From assembly GCA_002366725.1 (NCBI GenBank), contig DFBT01000098.1, positions 20,534 to 31,847 of the forward strand: a stretch of DNA of 11,314 bases, written 5' to 3'. Both the position numbers and the translations under genes were made by a program. Shown in pieces: positions 1 through 5,704 of the stretch (its first letter is position 1; each line of letters opens with the position of its first letter). This DNA comes from Caldifarciminota bacterium UBA3073. GTDB lineage: Bacteria; Hydrothermota; UBA3073. A model generated the notes under the pieces. The model ran no database searches. It was not told where the DNA came from and saw nothing but the letters and a program-made list of their open reading frames with translations.

Positions 1-2
1 AA

Positions 3-683
3 TTGATTATGGGAACGGGACTTAATTTATCTGAACGCTTGGTCTCCCCCGGTGAGTTGGTTACCCTCGTAAAGAGAGATGAGCTTGATATACACTCGAT
101 TTCCATCTCTTCTTTAGTACAGAGCTGGATTGATGCTGTCGGCAACAGAGAAAGTTTCGACGCACTCTTTGCAATATTTGACGCCGTAACCGTTCTCATG
201 TCAATCAAGCTCTGCACACTACTCCCCACATTTGAGATAGGCGCTGATGCAGAAGAGGTCGAGCAAACGGAGAGAGCAGAAGATATAGATTGGATCTATA
301 CATTGAGGGATGAATTACGGGAAAGGGAAAGTTATGCCCACAGCCTGTTCTCCAGACCGCCCATTGCCCAGGAGACGGTCTTTGGAGAAGTGGACCCAAA
401 TGCCCTCTACAGGCTCGCAGAGGAGATCATAGCAAAATACAGGGCGAAACCCTCCGTTGAATTGCAGAAAGAGACGATAAATATCGGTCAAAGACGCAGG
501 GAGATCGAAAGAGAAATAAGCGTGAAGGGCAGAATGAATTTGAGGGTGGTGCTTGAGAGGGAAAAATCACTTCTCGGAATGATCGTGACCTTTGCTGTAG
601 TACTTGAAATCGCCAAACAGGGTAAAATAAAGCTTTTACAGCGAACACCCTTCGGAAACATCTGGATAGAATGGAGGGGATAA
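3..683 (+). CDS. scpA: Segregation and condensation protein A, 5' end uncertain
   Basis: ScpA is the kleisin subunit of the bacterial SMC-ScpA-ScpB condensin, which compacts and helps segregate the chromosome. The N-terminal part reads like the SMC-binding helical domain: LVKRDELDIHSISISSLVQ at about residues 20-38 (counting from the ATG at 9) matches the family pattern of a hydrophobic helix followed by DI-x-x-I. IKLCTLLP follows at 66-73, then an acidic linker. The C-terminal end, VTFAVVLEIAKQGKIKLLQ and then PFGNI, is the typical winged helix. Length is 224-226 residues against about 250 in the family. The usual FEGPLDLLL segment is not recognisable and is replaced by LVSPGELVT. TTG at 3 and ATG at 9 are both possible starts, and a start before the window cannot be excluded because only two bases precede. 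No scpB follows; lpxC-fabZ is next after 118 bp. Confidence 0.8.
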   Translation: MIMGTGLNLSERLVSPGELVTLVKRDELDIHSISISSLVQSWIDAVGNRESFDALFAIFDAVTVLMSIKLCTLLPTFEIGADAEEVEQTERAEDIDWIYTLRDELRERESYAHSLFSRPPIAQETVFGEVDPNALYRLAEEIIAKYRAKPSVELQKETINIGQRRREIEREISVKGRMNLRVVLEREKSLLGMIVTFAVVLEIAKQGKIKLLQRTPFGNIWIEWRG

Positions 684-689
684 AGGGGC

Positions 690-801
690 AATTGAAGATT
701 GACGTTTGAAGATTGACGATTGAAGATTGAAATGAAAAGGATAAAGTAGAGGGTAGATACAGTAAAATGTGAAAGGCGTGAGGTGTAGAGCGTAGAGCGT
801 A
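690..801. repeat. Degenerate heptanucleotide tandem array in the scpA-lpxC gap
   Basis: Almost the whole gap between scpA and lpxC is 7-bp periodic. Positions 691-732 hold six units alternating ATTGAAG and ATTGACG with single changes, which also read as three 14-bp repeats. Positions 774-801 hold four more units, AGGCGTG, AGGTGTA, GAGCGTA and GAGCGTA, the last ending at the base before the lpxC ATG. The stretch 733-773 is compatible with the same period but too degenerate to be sure. No convincing promoter stands out. Confidence 0.75.
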
Positions 802-2052
802 ATGAAACAGCAGACACTAAAAACGAGCGTATCTATTGAAGGAACGGGCATTCATTTGGGGGAGGTGTCCAGGCTTTTCCTCCATCCCGCCCCCCCCGAC
901 GCCGGAATAGCCTTTCTCAAAAACGGCGTCAAAATTAAGGCAAACATCGAAAATGCCGAGTCAAAACAGGGCTACACCGTTCTAAAAAAAGACGGTGAAA
1001 TGGTACAGACCGTGGAACATCTTCTCGCCGCCCTCTATGGAATGGGTGTGGACAACTGTGTATGTGAAATAGAGGGAGATGAGGTGCCCGCACTTGACGG
1101 CAGCGCAATTGAATTTGTTAATCTCATTAAAGATGGAAAATTAATCCAACAGGACAGGGAAAGGAAGTTAAAAAGTTTAAGAAAGTCCGTCGTCTACAGG
1201 GCGGAAAAGAGGGAGATATTTGCCCTGCCCCACAAAGATTTCTGTGTGTCGTTTTACATTGACTATGGCCGTCCCTACCCCCCACCCCAATACAGGTCAT
1301 TTGCCATCACTCCCGAGGTGTTCGAGAGGGAGATCGCGCCGGCACGAACACATACCTTTTACTTGTGGGTAGAGGAAATTTGGAGAAAGGGATTGGGTAA
1401 AGGAGGCAGTCTTGACAATGTATTGGTAATAGGAGAAGATGGTTTGATAAACAAGACTCCTCTGAGATTTCCCGATGAGTTCGTAAGACATAAGACCCTC
1501 GACCTCATCGGTGATTTATCACTCCTGGGATGTTATATAAACGCAAATATATTCGCATTTAAATCGGGACACATTGCCAATATAAACTTCACGAACCTTT
1601 TAAAAAATCAATTGGAGGTAACCGTGTTTGATATAAAAGAGGTAGAGAAAATAGTGCCGCACAGGTACCCCTTCCTACTCGTGGATAGAATAGTAGAACT
1701 CACAGATGACAGGGTAATCGGGATTAAAAATGTGACGATAAATGAGCCGTTCTTCCAGGGTCACTTTCCCGGGCACCCCATAATGCCCGGAGTTCTCATA
1801 GTGGAGTCCATGGCGCAGGTGGGAGGATTTCTTCTGTTGAAAAAGGTAGGCGACCCGAAGGACAAGGTGGTCTATTTCTTGAAGATAGACAAAGTAAAAT
1901 TCAGAAGGCCCGTGGTCCCCGGGGATACCCTGCGAAATGAACTCAAGTTGATAAAATACAGACAGGGACTCTGTGTTATGGATGGGAAGGCATATGTTGA
2001 CGATACGCTTGTCTGTGAGGGCGAATTTACAGCAAAGGTGGTAAAAAGATGA
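802..2052 (+). CDS. lpxC-fabZ: Bifunctional LpxC deacetylase / FabZ dehydratase fusion
   Basis: The N-terminal half (about 1-272) is UDP-3-O-acyl-N-acetylglucosamine deacetylase, the committed zinc-dependent step of lipid A synthesis. The C-terminal half (about 275-416) is the (3R)-hydroxyacyl-ACP dehydratase FabZ of fatty acid elongation. Both act in the cytoplasm and compete for the same 3-hydroxyacyl-ACP pool. In LpxC, the zinc ligands H73 (VEHLLAAL), H230 and D234 (RHKTLDLIGD) are present, with general base E72 and H257 in SGHIAN; VPALDGSA (95-102) is also typical. In FabZ, H321 (QGHFPGHP) and E335 (VLIVESMAQ) are the catalytic pair. The two domains meet with almost no linker, giving 416 residues against roughly 300 plus 145 for separate enzymes. 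The start is supported by the LpxC N-terminus (QQTLKTSVSIEGTGIHLG). No strong Shine-Dalgarno precedes it; only GAG in the last heptad repeat. A run of eight C at 890-897 lies in frame. Confidence 0.95.
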   Translation: MKQQTLKTSVSIEGTGIHLGEVSRLFLHPAPPDAGIAFLKNGVKIKANIENAESKQGYTVLKKDGEMVQTVEHLLAALYGMGVDNCVCEIEGDEVPALDGSAIEFVNLIKDGKLIQQDRERKLKSLRKSVVYRAEKREIFALPHKDFCVSFYIDYGRPYPPPQYRSFAITPEVFEREIAPARTHTFYLWVEEIWRKGLGKGGSLDNVLVIGEDGLINKTPLRFPDEFVRHKTLDLIGDLSLLGCYINANIFAFKSGHIANINFTNLLKNQLEVTVFDIKEVEKIVPHRYPFLLVDRIVELTDDRVIGIKNVTINEPFFQGHFPGHPIMPGVLIVESMAQVGGFLLLKKVGDPKDKVVYFLKIDKVKFRRPVVPGDTLRNELKLIKYRQGLCVMDGKAYVDDTLVCEGEFTAKVVKR

Positions 2053-2071
2053 TAAAACTCTCTCGCCACAT

Positions 2072-3361
2072 CTATCTACACAGAATTATCTCTACATCCC
2101 CCACATTTGTATGTGTGGGGCCCGTATAAAGTATGGTGTGCACTTTCCTGTGAAAGTTGTACGAGTCATTATCCCTAAGATATTCCCGCGGTGATAATCC
2201 CAGCGCCCTTGCCCTCTCTGCAGTTCCCCCATTAACAATTGCACCACAGGCATCTGTTGGACCGTCTATACCGTCCGTGGCGGCAGAAAGGAGTTCTATT
2301 CCGTCGATACCATCCACACAGATCGTAAATGCGAGGGCAAGTTCTTGATTCCTCCCCCCCTTGCCACTTCCCTCCACCCTTACCGTAGTCTCACCCCCTG
2401 CAATTATGCAGGCGGGGACCCCCACTGGATTACCAGAATGTACGACCTCCGTCGATACAACGCAGAGCAACCTCGCTACATCTCTTGCCTCTCCCTCCAA
2501 TGTGGATGAGAGCACGATTGCGTTATACCCAAGTTCCTCTGCCCTTTTTCTCGCAGATTCAAGGGCGAGAAGATTATTCCCCATCACAAAATTCACAACA
2601 TTCGGAAGAGACCTCGGCGTCTCGTCAATATCTCCTCTAATGCCAGCTTTTATATGCTCTAATACACGACGGGGAGGGCTCAAACCGTATTTATCTATGA
2701 TACTCATACAGTCCGCATATGTGGTTTCATCGGGCACGGTCGGACCCGATGCGATTACACTCATATCGTCTCCCACAACATCCGAGATCAGAAGGGTTAT
2801 CACGGTAGATGGATATGCCTCCCCCGCCAGTTTTCCTCCTTTAACACCGGATATATGTTTTCTTACCGTGTTTATCTCCCTTATGTCTGCACCGCTCTTA
2901 AGTAATAGAGAAACGGTCTTCTCTTTATCTTCGAGGGTAATATCGCCAGTCGGAAGCACAAAAAGGGATGAACCGCCTCCCGAGAAGAGGCATATGACGA
3001 GGTCTTTCTCGCCCGTGTTATGCAGGATGGAGACCGCCCTCTTCGCTCCCTCAACACTTCTCTCATCGGGCACGGGATGGGATGTCTCCACAACCTCTAT
3101 TCTCTCAAGTTCAGTGTATTTTACGGGAACACAGCATATGCCCGTTTTTATTCTCTCTCCGAGGATGTTTTCCACCTCCTCTGCCATTCCCAGAGACGCC
3201 TTGCCTGCACCAATTACATATATATCCCCGTAATTTGAGAGGTCAAAATCTCTATCCATAATCCGCAGGGTGTTTTTGTTTAAAACAACCCGCCTTCTGA
3301 CGAGATCCCCCGGCAAGACGGCAGACACCGATGAGTTAAATATTTCGAATATGTCAGACAT
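2072..3361 (-). CDS. Glycerate 2-kinase, MOFRL/DUF4147 family
   Basis: This is an ATP-dependent glycerate kinase of the class II (MOFRL) family, expected to make 2-phosphoglycerate for lower glycolysis or for serine and glyoxylate metabolism in the cytoplasm. With 429 residues it has normal length. Visible family motifs in order: VIGAGKAS (49-56), SHPVPDE (94-100), FSGGGSSL (126-133), NTVRKHIS (164-171), SDVVGDD (193-199), ASGPT (204-208), AGGETTV (321-327), GRNQE (336-340), ATDGIDGPTD (361-370) and a C-terminal TGPTHTNVGD (413-422), where the family more often has TGPTGTN. The ATG at 3361 is chosen because it starts the conserved sequence and has a good Shine-Dalgarno. An in-frame ATG at 3433 would lie deep inside the upstream gene. 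The start overlaps the glycosyltransferase stop by 8 nt (ATGTCTGA), so the two are probably coupled. It converges on lpxC-fabZ. Confidence 0.92.
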   Translation of the reverse strand: MSDIFEIFNSSVSAVLPGDLVRRRVVLNKNTLRIMDRDFDLSNYGDIYVIGAGKASLGMAEEVENILGERIKTGICCVPVKYTELERIEVVETSHPVPDERSVEGAKRAVSILHNTGEKDLVICLFSGGGSSLFVLPTGDITLEDKEKTVSLLLKSGADIREINTVRKHISGVKGGKLAGEAYPSTVITLLISDVVGDDMSVIASGPTVPDETTYADCMSIIDKYGLSPPRRVLEHIKAGIRGDIDETPRSLPNVVNFVMGNNLLALESARKRAEELGYNAIVLSSTLEGEARDVARLLCVVSTEVVHSGNPVGVPACIIAGGETTVRVEGSGKGGRNQELALAFTICVDGIDGIELLSAATDGIDGPTDACGAIVNGGTAERARALGLSPREYLRDNDSYNFHRKVHTILYTGPTHTNVGDVEIILCR

Positions 3362-4433
3362 CTTTTCCCTCGAATGGGTCCGAGGACCCTGCTGTAGAAT
3401 TCCGCTGTGCGGTCTCTGTAAAAAGTGATTCATAGAACTTCAGAAGGCTATCCCTGAAATGAGAAAGGTTATACCTCAAAGCGATCTGTCTCGCCTCATT
3501 TCCCATATCATACAACCTCTCCTTATCCCCGAGGAGCGACACGATCTTCCTCCTGATATCCCCTATGTCCCTCGGATCTTCAAGAACAAGACCGGCAGCG
3601 GTACCGTCCACCAACTCACTTGCACCTGTATTTTTCGAAACGATCACGGGAATGCCGGAAGCCATCGCCTCAAGAACCGGAAATCCGAAACTGTCAAAGA
3701 GGCTGGGCAGGACAAGTATATCACAGGCATTGTATACCGCAGGCATATCTCTATGTTCACCTCCACATATGAGAAGGGTAACATCGAGGCCCCTTAATGC
3801 CTCAACGAGAAAATGAAGACCCTTCCGCTTATCCTGACCACCCACAAAAAGAACCACTTCCCCCCTCAATCCAAGCCTCTCTCTCGTCCTCTCCCTCATC
3901 TCCGCAGACGGTTTAAACTCCTCCGTGTCCACACCCGGGTATATCACAGTTATCCTCTTTCCGGGGATGCCGTAATCGCTCCCGAGTACATTTCTGAGTA
4001 GGTTAGAGACGGGGACTATCGGTATATTCTTCCTGTACATCCATCTCTCCAGCGCGGCGGGGACGAAGAGCCTCGCCCTCCAATAGAGTTTCCTCAGCGG
4101 CGAGAGATGGAAGAAGAGCTCGCCCCTTTCGAGGAGTCTGAGCATGTATCTTCCCGATGTATGGGCGGTCACGCAGTGTGGAGAAAGATGGGACACACCC
4201 ATGGAATGAACTATATCAAACCCACTTCTTCTGCAGAGTACCGTGGAGAGTATTGGGAATATCTCCTTTCTTAATAGATCGGGTCTCCCTATAGAGGGAA
4301 TATGCCTCGCGCTTATGATACCATCTGTCCTGTTTGTGAATACGACGGGACGGAGGAGGTTTGCAATACAGTGTGCATATCTCTCGACACCGCCTAATTT
4401 TGAGACCTCTACTGAAACAAGGGCAACCTGCAT
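3354..4433 (-). CDS. Family 4 glycosyltransferase (GT-B fold), shortened donor domain
   Basis: A retaining GT-B sugar transferase, probably cytoplasmic or membrane-associated and working on cell-surface glycan or lipopolysaccharide; the sugar and acceptor cannot be told. The N-terminal domain begins with a hydrophobic strand and GGVERY (14-19, from the ATG at 4433). The C-terminal domain has the donor-site segment GGQDKRKGL (198-206) and DSFGFPVLEAMASGIPV (247-263), where D replaces the usual first E of the E-x7-E motif and E255 is the second. NTGASELV follows at 268-275, reminiscent of WaaG-like enzymes. Oddly, CGGEHRDMPAVYNACDILVLPS joins two blocks that most relatives separate by some 30-40 residues, so one piece of the Rossmann domain appears missing in frame. 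GTG at 4442 is an alternative start; neither has a clear Shine-Dalgarno. The 3' end overlaps the glycerate kinase. Confidence 0.85.
   Translation of the reverse strand: MQVALVSVEVSKLGGVERYAHCIANLLRPVVFTNRTDGIISARHIPSIGRPDLLRKEIFPILSTVLCRRSGFDIVHSMGVSHLSPHCVTAHTSGRYMLRLLERGELFFHLSPLRKLYWRARLFVPAALERWMYRKNIPIVPVSNLLRNVLGSDYGIPGKRITVIYPGVDTEEFKPSAEMRERTRERLGLRGEVVLFVGGQDKRKGLHFLVEALRGLDVTLLICGGEHRDMPAVYNACDILVLPSLFDSFGFPVLEAMASGIPVIVSKNTGASELVDGTAAGLVLEDPRDIGDIRRKIVSLLGDKERLYDMGNEARQIALRYNLSHFRDSLLKFYESLFTETAQRNSTAGSSDPFEGKDV
3366..3371 (-). promoter_or_regulatory. Shine-Dalgarno of the glycerate kinase
   Basis: GAGGGA lies four bases before the ATG at 3361, inside the last codons of the glycosyltransferase. 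It decides the start in favour of 3361 over the upstream in-frame ATG at 3433. Confidence 0.6.
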
Positions 4434-4465
4434 TGTGGGCACTTGCTCATTGTTACGACGAAAAT

Positions 4466-4471
4466 ATTATA
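4466..4471 (-). promoter_or_regulatory. Possible -10 box before the glycosyltransferase
   Basis: A perfect TATAAT reads on the minus strand at 4471-4466, which would put a transcription start near 4459 and a short leader before the start codon at 4433 or 4442. No good -35 hexamer stands at the proper distance (TTAACG sits with a 20-base spacer), so this is only a candidate. Confidence 0.3.
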
Positions 4472-4565
4472 ATGCAATCCGCACGGAGAACCGTTAAATC
4501 GAGGTTGGTTTGTTCCACAGGCAGCGTTGAATAAACCCAAATTATGCGTTAAGAAACCATCTCAA

Positions 4566-4655
4566 GATCCGTATGGACAAGATTATCACCTGCCTACCGC
4601 AGGCAGGCGAGATATTTGAAAATAAAGAACTTATGCACAGCATCCGTATGGACAA
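4566..4655. repeat. Two half copies of the second palindrome around a 19-bp palindrome
   Basis: ATCCGTATGGACAA occurs at 4567-4580 and again at 4642-4655. It matches the right half of the palindrome inside 4756-4795 plus its flanking CA. Between them, at 4589-4607, is CCTGCCTACCGCAGGCAGG, the 19-bp form of the main palindrome (7-bp arms, 5-nt loop). The stretch 4497-4821 holds no gene that can be supported; it is filled with these elements, the hairpin at 4688-4723 and the composite at 4756-4795. Confidence 0.7.
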
Positions 4656-4687
4656 TAATTAAATGAAGAACCTTTCCATACGGATCC

Positions 4688-4723
4688 CGCGGACTTTTCA
4701 CCCAAAAGGTGAAAAAACCCGCG
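4688..4723. repeat. Long inverted repeat (hairpin) downstream of lspA
   Basis: The inner stem pairs TTTTCACC (4695-4702) with GGTGAAAA (4708-4715) around a CAAAA loop. The outer stem pairs CGCGG (4688-4692) with CCGCG (4719-4723), with a small internal loop between. It lies downstream of lspA on the minus strand, where transcription could end, but there is no T-run after the hairpin on that strand, so it is not a canonical intrinsic terminator. It directly follows a left half copy of the second palindrome (CCATACGGATCC, 4676-4687). Confidence 0.6.
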
Positions 4724-4755
4724 TTCTAAAAATTCTTATATAATCTGTGTTTATC

Positions 4756-4795
4756 CCTGCCTACCGGTCCCTACGGATCCGTATGGACAGGCAGG
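4756..4795. repeat. 40-bp composite palindrome: one 20-bp element nested in another
   Basis: Positions 4756-4767 (CCTGCCTACCGG) and 4788-4795 (CAGGCAGG) together rebuild exactly the 20-bp palindrome found intact at 8801-8820. Between them, 4768-4787 is a second 20-bp near-palindrome, TCCCTACGGATCCGTATGGA, symmetric except for one base pair. The flanks AATCTGTGTTTATC and GTGGTTAAT look like the two parts of a third intergenic repeat interrupted by the composite. Confidence 0.8.
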
Positions 4796-4821
4796 CGTGG
4801 TTAATGCATATTTTGGGATAA

Positions 4822-5253
4822 TTACTCAACTGCACTCTTGCGCCCTATCATACTTACGAGGAATATGATAACACCGATAGTTATACAGGAGTCTGCCACA
4901 TTGAAGGTGGGCCATCGCAGATTCCCTATACCTATATCTATAAAATCTATGACCGCCCCCATCCTTATTCTATCTATAAGATTGCCGATGGCGCCCCCAA
5001 AAATAAGAGATAGAAGTGCCGATCGTTTCCTTATAGAATAGATAAATAGAACTATACAGGCGGCACCCACTATGTACGGAAAACATGCTCCAACTGGAAT
5101 ACTGAAGATAGCTCCCGGATTATGAACATGAACGAATCTGATAAAATCACCAAAAATCCTCACACCCCTCCCGAGTGGGATGAGACGCGAGATCGCATAC
5201 TTCGATACCTGATCCGTTAGAACGACAAGAAAACAGGGCAAGAATAATTTCAT
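4822..5253 (-). CDS. lspA: Lipoprotein signal peptidase (signal peptidase II)
   Basis: LspA is the inner-membrane aspartyl protease that removes the signal peptide from prolipoproteins after lipid attachment. The 143-residue protein is slightly short for the family but complete. It shows four hydrophobic segments (about 2-12, 57-72, 79-93 and 123-136). The conserved boxes are TDQVSKY (13-19), HNPGAIFS (44-51, usually N-x-GAAFS), GGAIGNLIDR (86-95) with catalytic D94, and FNVADS (117-122) with catalytic D121. Its ATG shares one base with the TAA of the upstream dksA-like gene (TAATG), so translation is probably coupled. The gene is last of the ileS-dksA-lspA group and is followed by the repeat-rich gap. 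Confidence 0.95.
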   Translation of the reverse strand: MKLFLPCFLVVLTDQVSKYAISRLIPLGRGVRIFGDFIRFVHVHNPGAIFSIPVGACFPYIVGAACIVLFIYSIRKRSALLSLIFGGAIGNLIDRIRMGAVIDFIDIGIGNLRWPTFNVADSCITIGVIIFLVSMIGRKSAVE

Positions 5254-5618
5254 TATCTTTCTCTTTCCCTTTCACACCCGACACAGAATCTCGCATAGGG
5301 AATACACTCCAGTCTCTCTTTCTCTATCTCTTTACCACAGTTCTCACATATTCCATACATCTTCTTACTCATCTTCTTAAGAGCACGGTCTATCCTGCCC
5401 AGTATATCGGCCCTATTTCCCGCGATGAACACGTTCTCTTCCCTGGACTCCGCATCGGTTGCTATATCGGCCTCGTGAGTGGGGTATAGCGAAAGGTCCG
5501 ATGAAGAGTCTTGCTGACTGGTTCTCATCCTCTTTTCTATATTTTTCAATTGCTCGAGAATCTGTTTCCTCCTCTCAAAGAGAAGCTTCTCAAAGTATTC
5601 CAGATCCTTCTTGTTCAT
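5253..5618 (-). CDS. DksA/TraR-family C4 zinc-finger protein
   Basis: A 121-residue DksA/TraR-type regulator. Relatives enter the RNA polymerase secondary channel with a coiled coil and adjust transcription, often with ppGpp; others in the family have unknown targets. Residues 1-40 form a charged, helix-prone stretch. HEADIATDAESRE (about 48-60) occupies the coiled-coil tip position, with acidic residues D51 and D55 comparable to the tip aspartates of DksA. The C-terminal finger has C91, C94, C112 and C115 (CENC...CVGC), and a basic/acidic ERERER tail closes the protein. ATG 5618 is chosen because GGAGGG stands four bases before it. The longer open frame to 5705 runs through a heptad repeat and is not protein-like. 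It sits 83 bp after ileS and overlaps lspA by one base. Confidence 0.9.
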   Translation of the reverse strand: MNKKDLEYFEKLLFERRKQILEQLKNIEKRMRTSQQDSSSDLSLYPTHEADIATDAESREENVFIAGNRADILGRIDRALKKMSKKMYGICENCGKEIEKERLECIPYARFCVGCERERER

Positions 5619-5622
5619 AATT

Positions 5623-5628
5623 CCCTCC
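5623..5628 (-). promoter_or_regulatory. Shine-Dalgarno of the dksA-like gene
   Basis: GGAGGG followed by AATT and ATG (5618) is the strongest ribosome binding site in the window. It fixes the start downstream of the heptad array. Confidence 0.75.
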
Positions 5629-5641
5629 AATCTACTATAAT

Positions 5642-5704
5642 ATCGTAAATCGTGAATCGTGAATCGTAAATTATAAATTGTCAATCGTAAATCGTAAATC
5701 GTCA
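5642..5704. repeat. Nine-unit heptanucleotide array between ileS and dksA-like gene
   Basis: Exactly nine 7-bp units fill 63 bp: mostly ATCGTAA and ATCGTGA, with ATCGTCA, ATTATAA and ATTGTCA variants. Read on the minus strand the units become ATTGACG, ATTTACG and ATTCACG; ATTGACG is the same unit as in the array at 691-732. The array begins at the ileS stop codon (5704-5702 is the TGA) and ends shortly before the dksA Shine-Dalgarno. Confidence 0.85.

Noticed and set aside
720..747. TTGAAG-16-TAAAGT as lpxC promoter
   Set aside because: Both hexamers match only four of six, and the first is part of the heptad repeat, so chance similarity is likely.
890..897. Run of eight C in lpxC as a phase-variation tract
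   Set aside because: It encodes A-P-P in a proline-rich stretch and the frame is intact; an essential gene is an unlikely phase-variable target and nothing else supports it.
2097..2120. Hairpin CCCCACAT / ATGTGTGGGG as terminator between the convergent genes
   Set aside because: It is imperfect, lies inside the conserved TGPTHTNVGD codons of the glycerate kinase, and has no T-run.
2361..3233. Long plus-strand open frame of 290 codons
   Set aside because: It lies antisense to the well-conserved glycerate kinase, and its translation is serine/proline-rich without family motifs, typical of a shadow frame.
4566..4790. Repeated ATCCGTATGGACA units as a CRISPR array
   Set aside because: Copies are short, differently spaced (about 75 and 134 bp) and partly inverted; no regular repeat-spacer structure exists.
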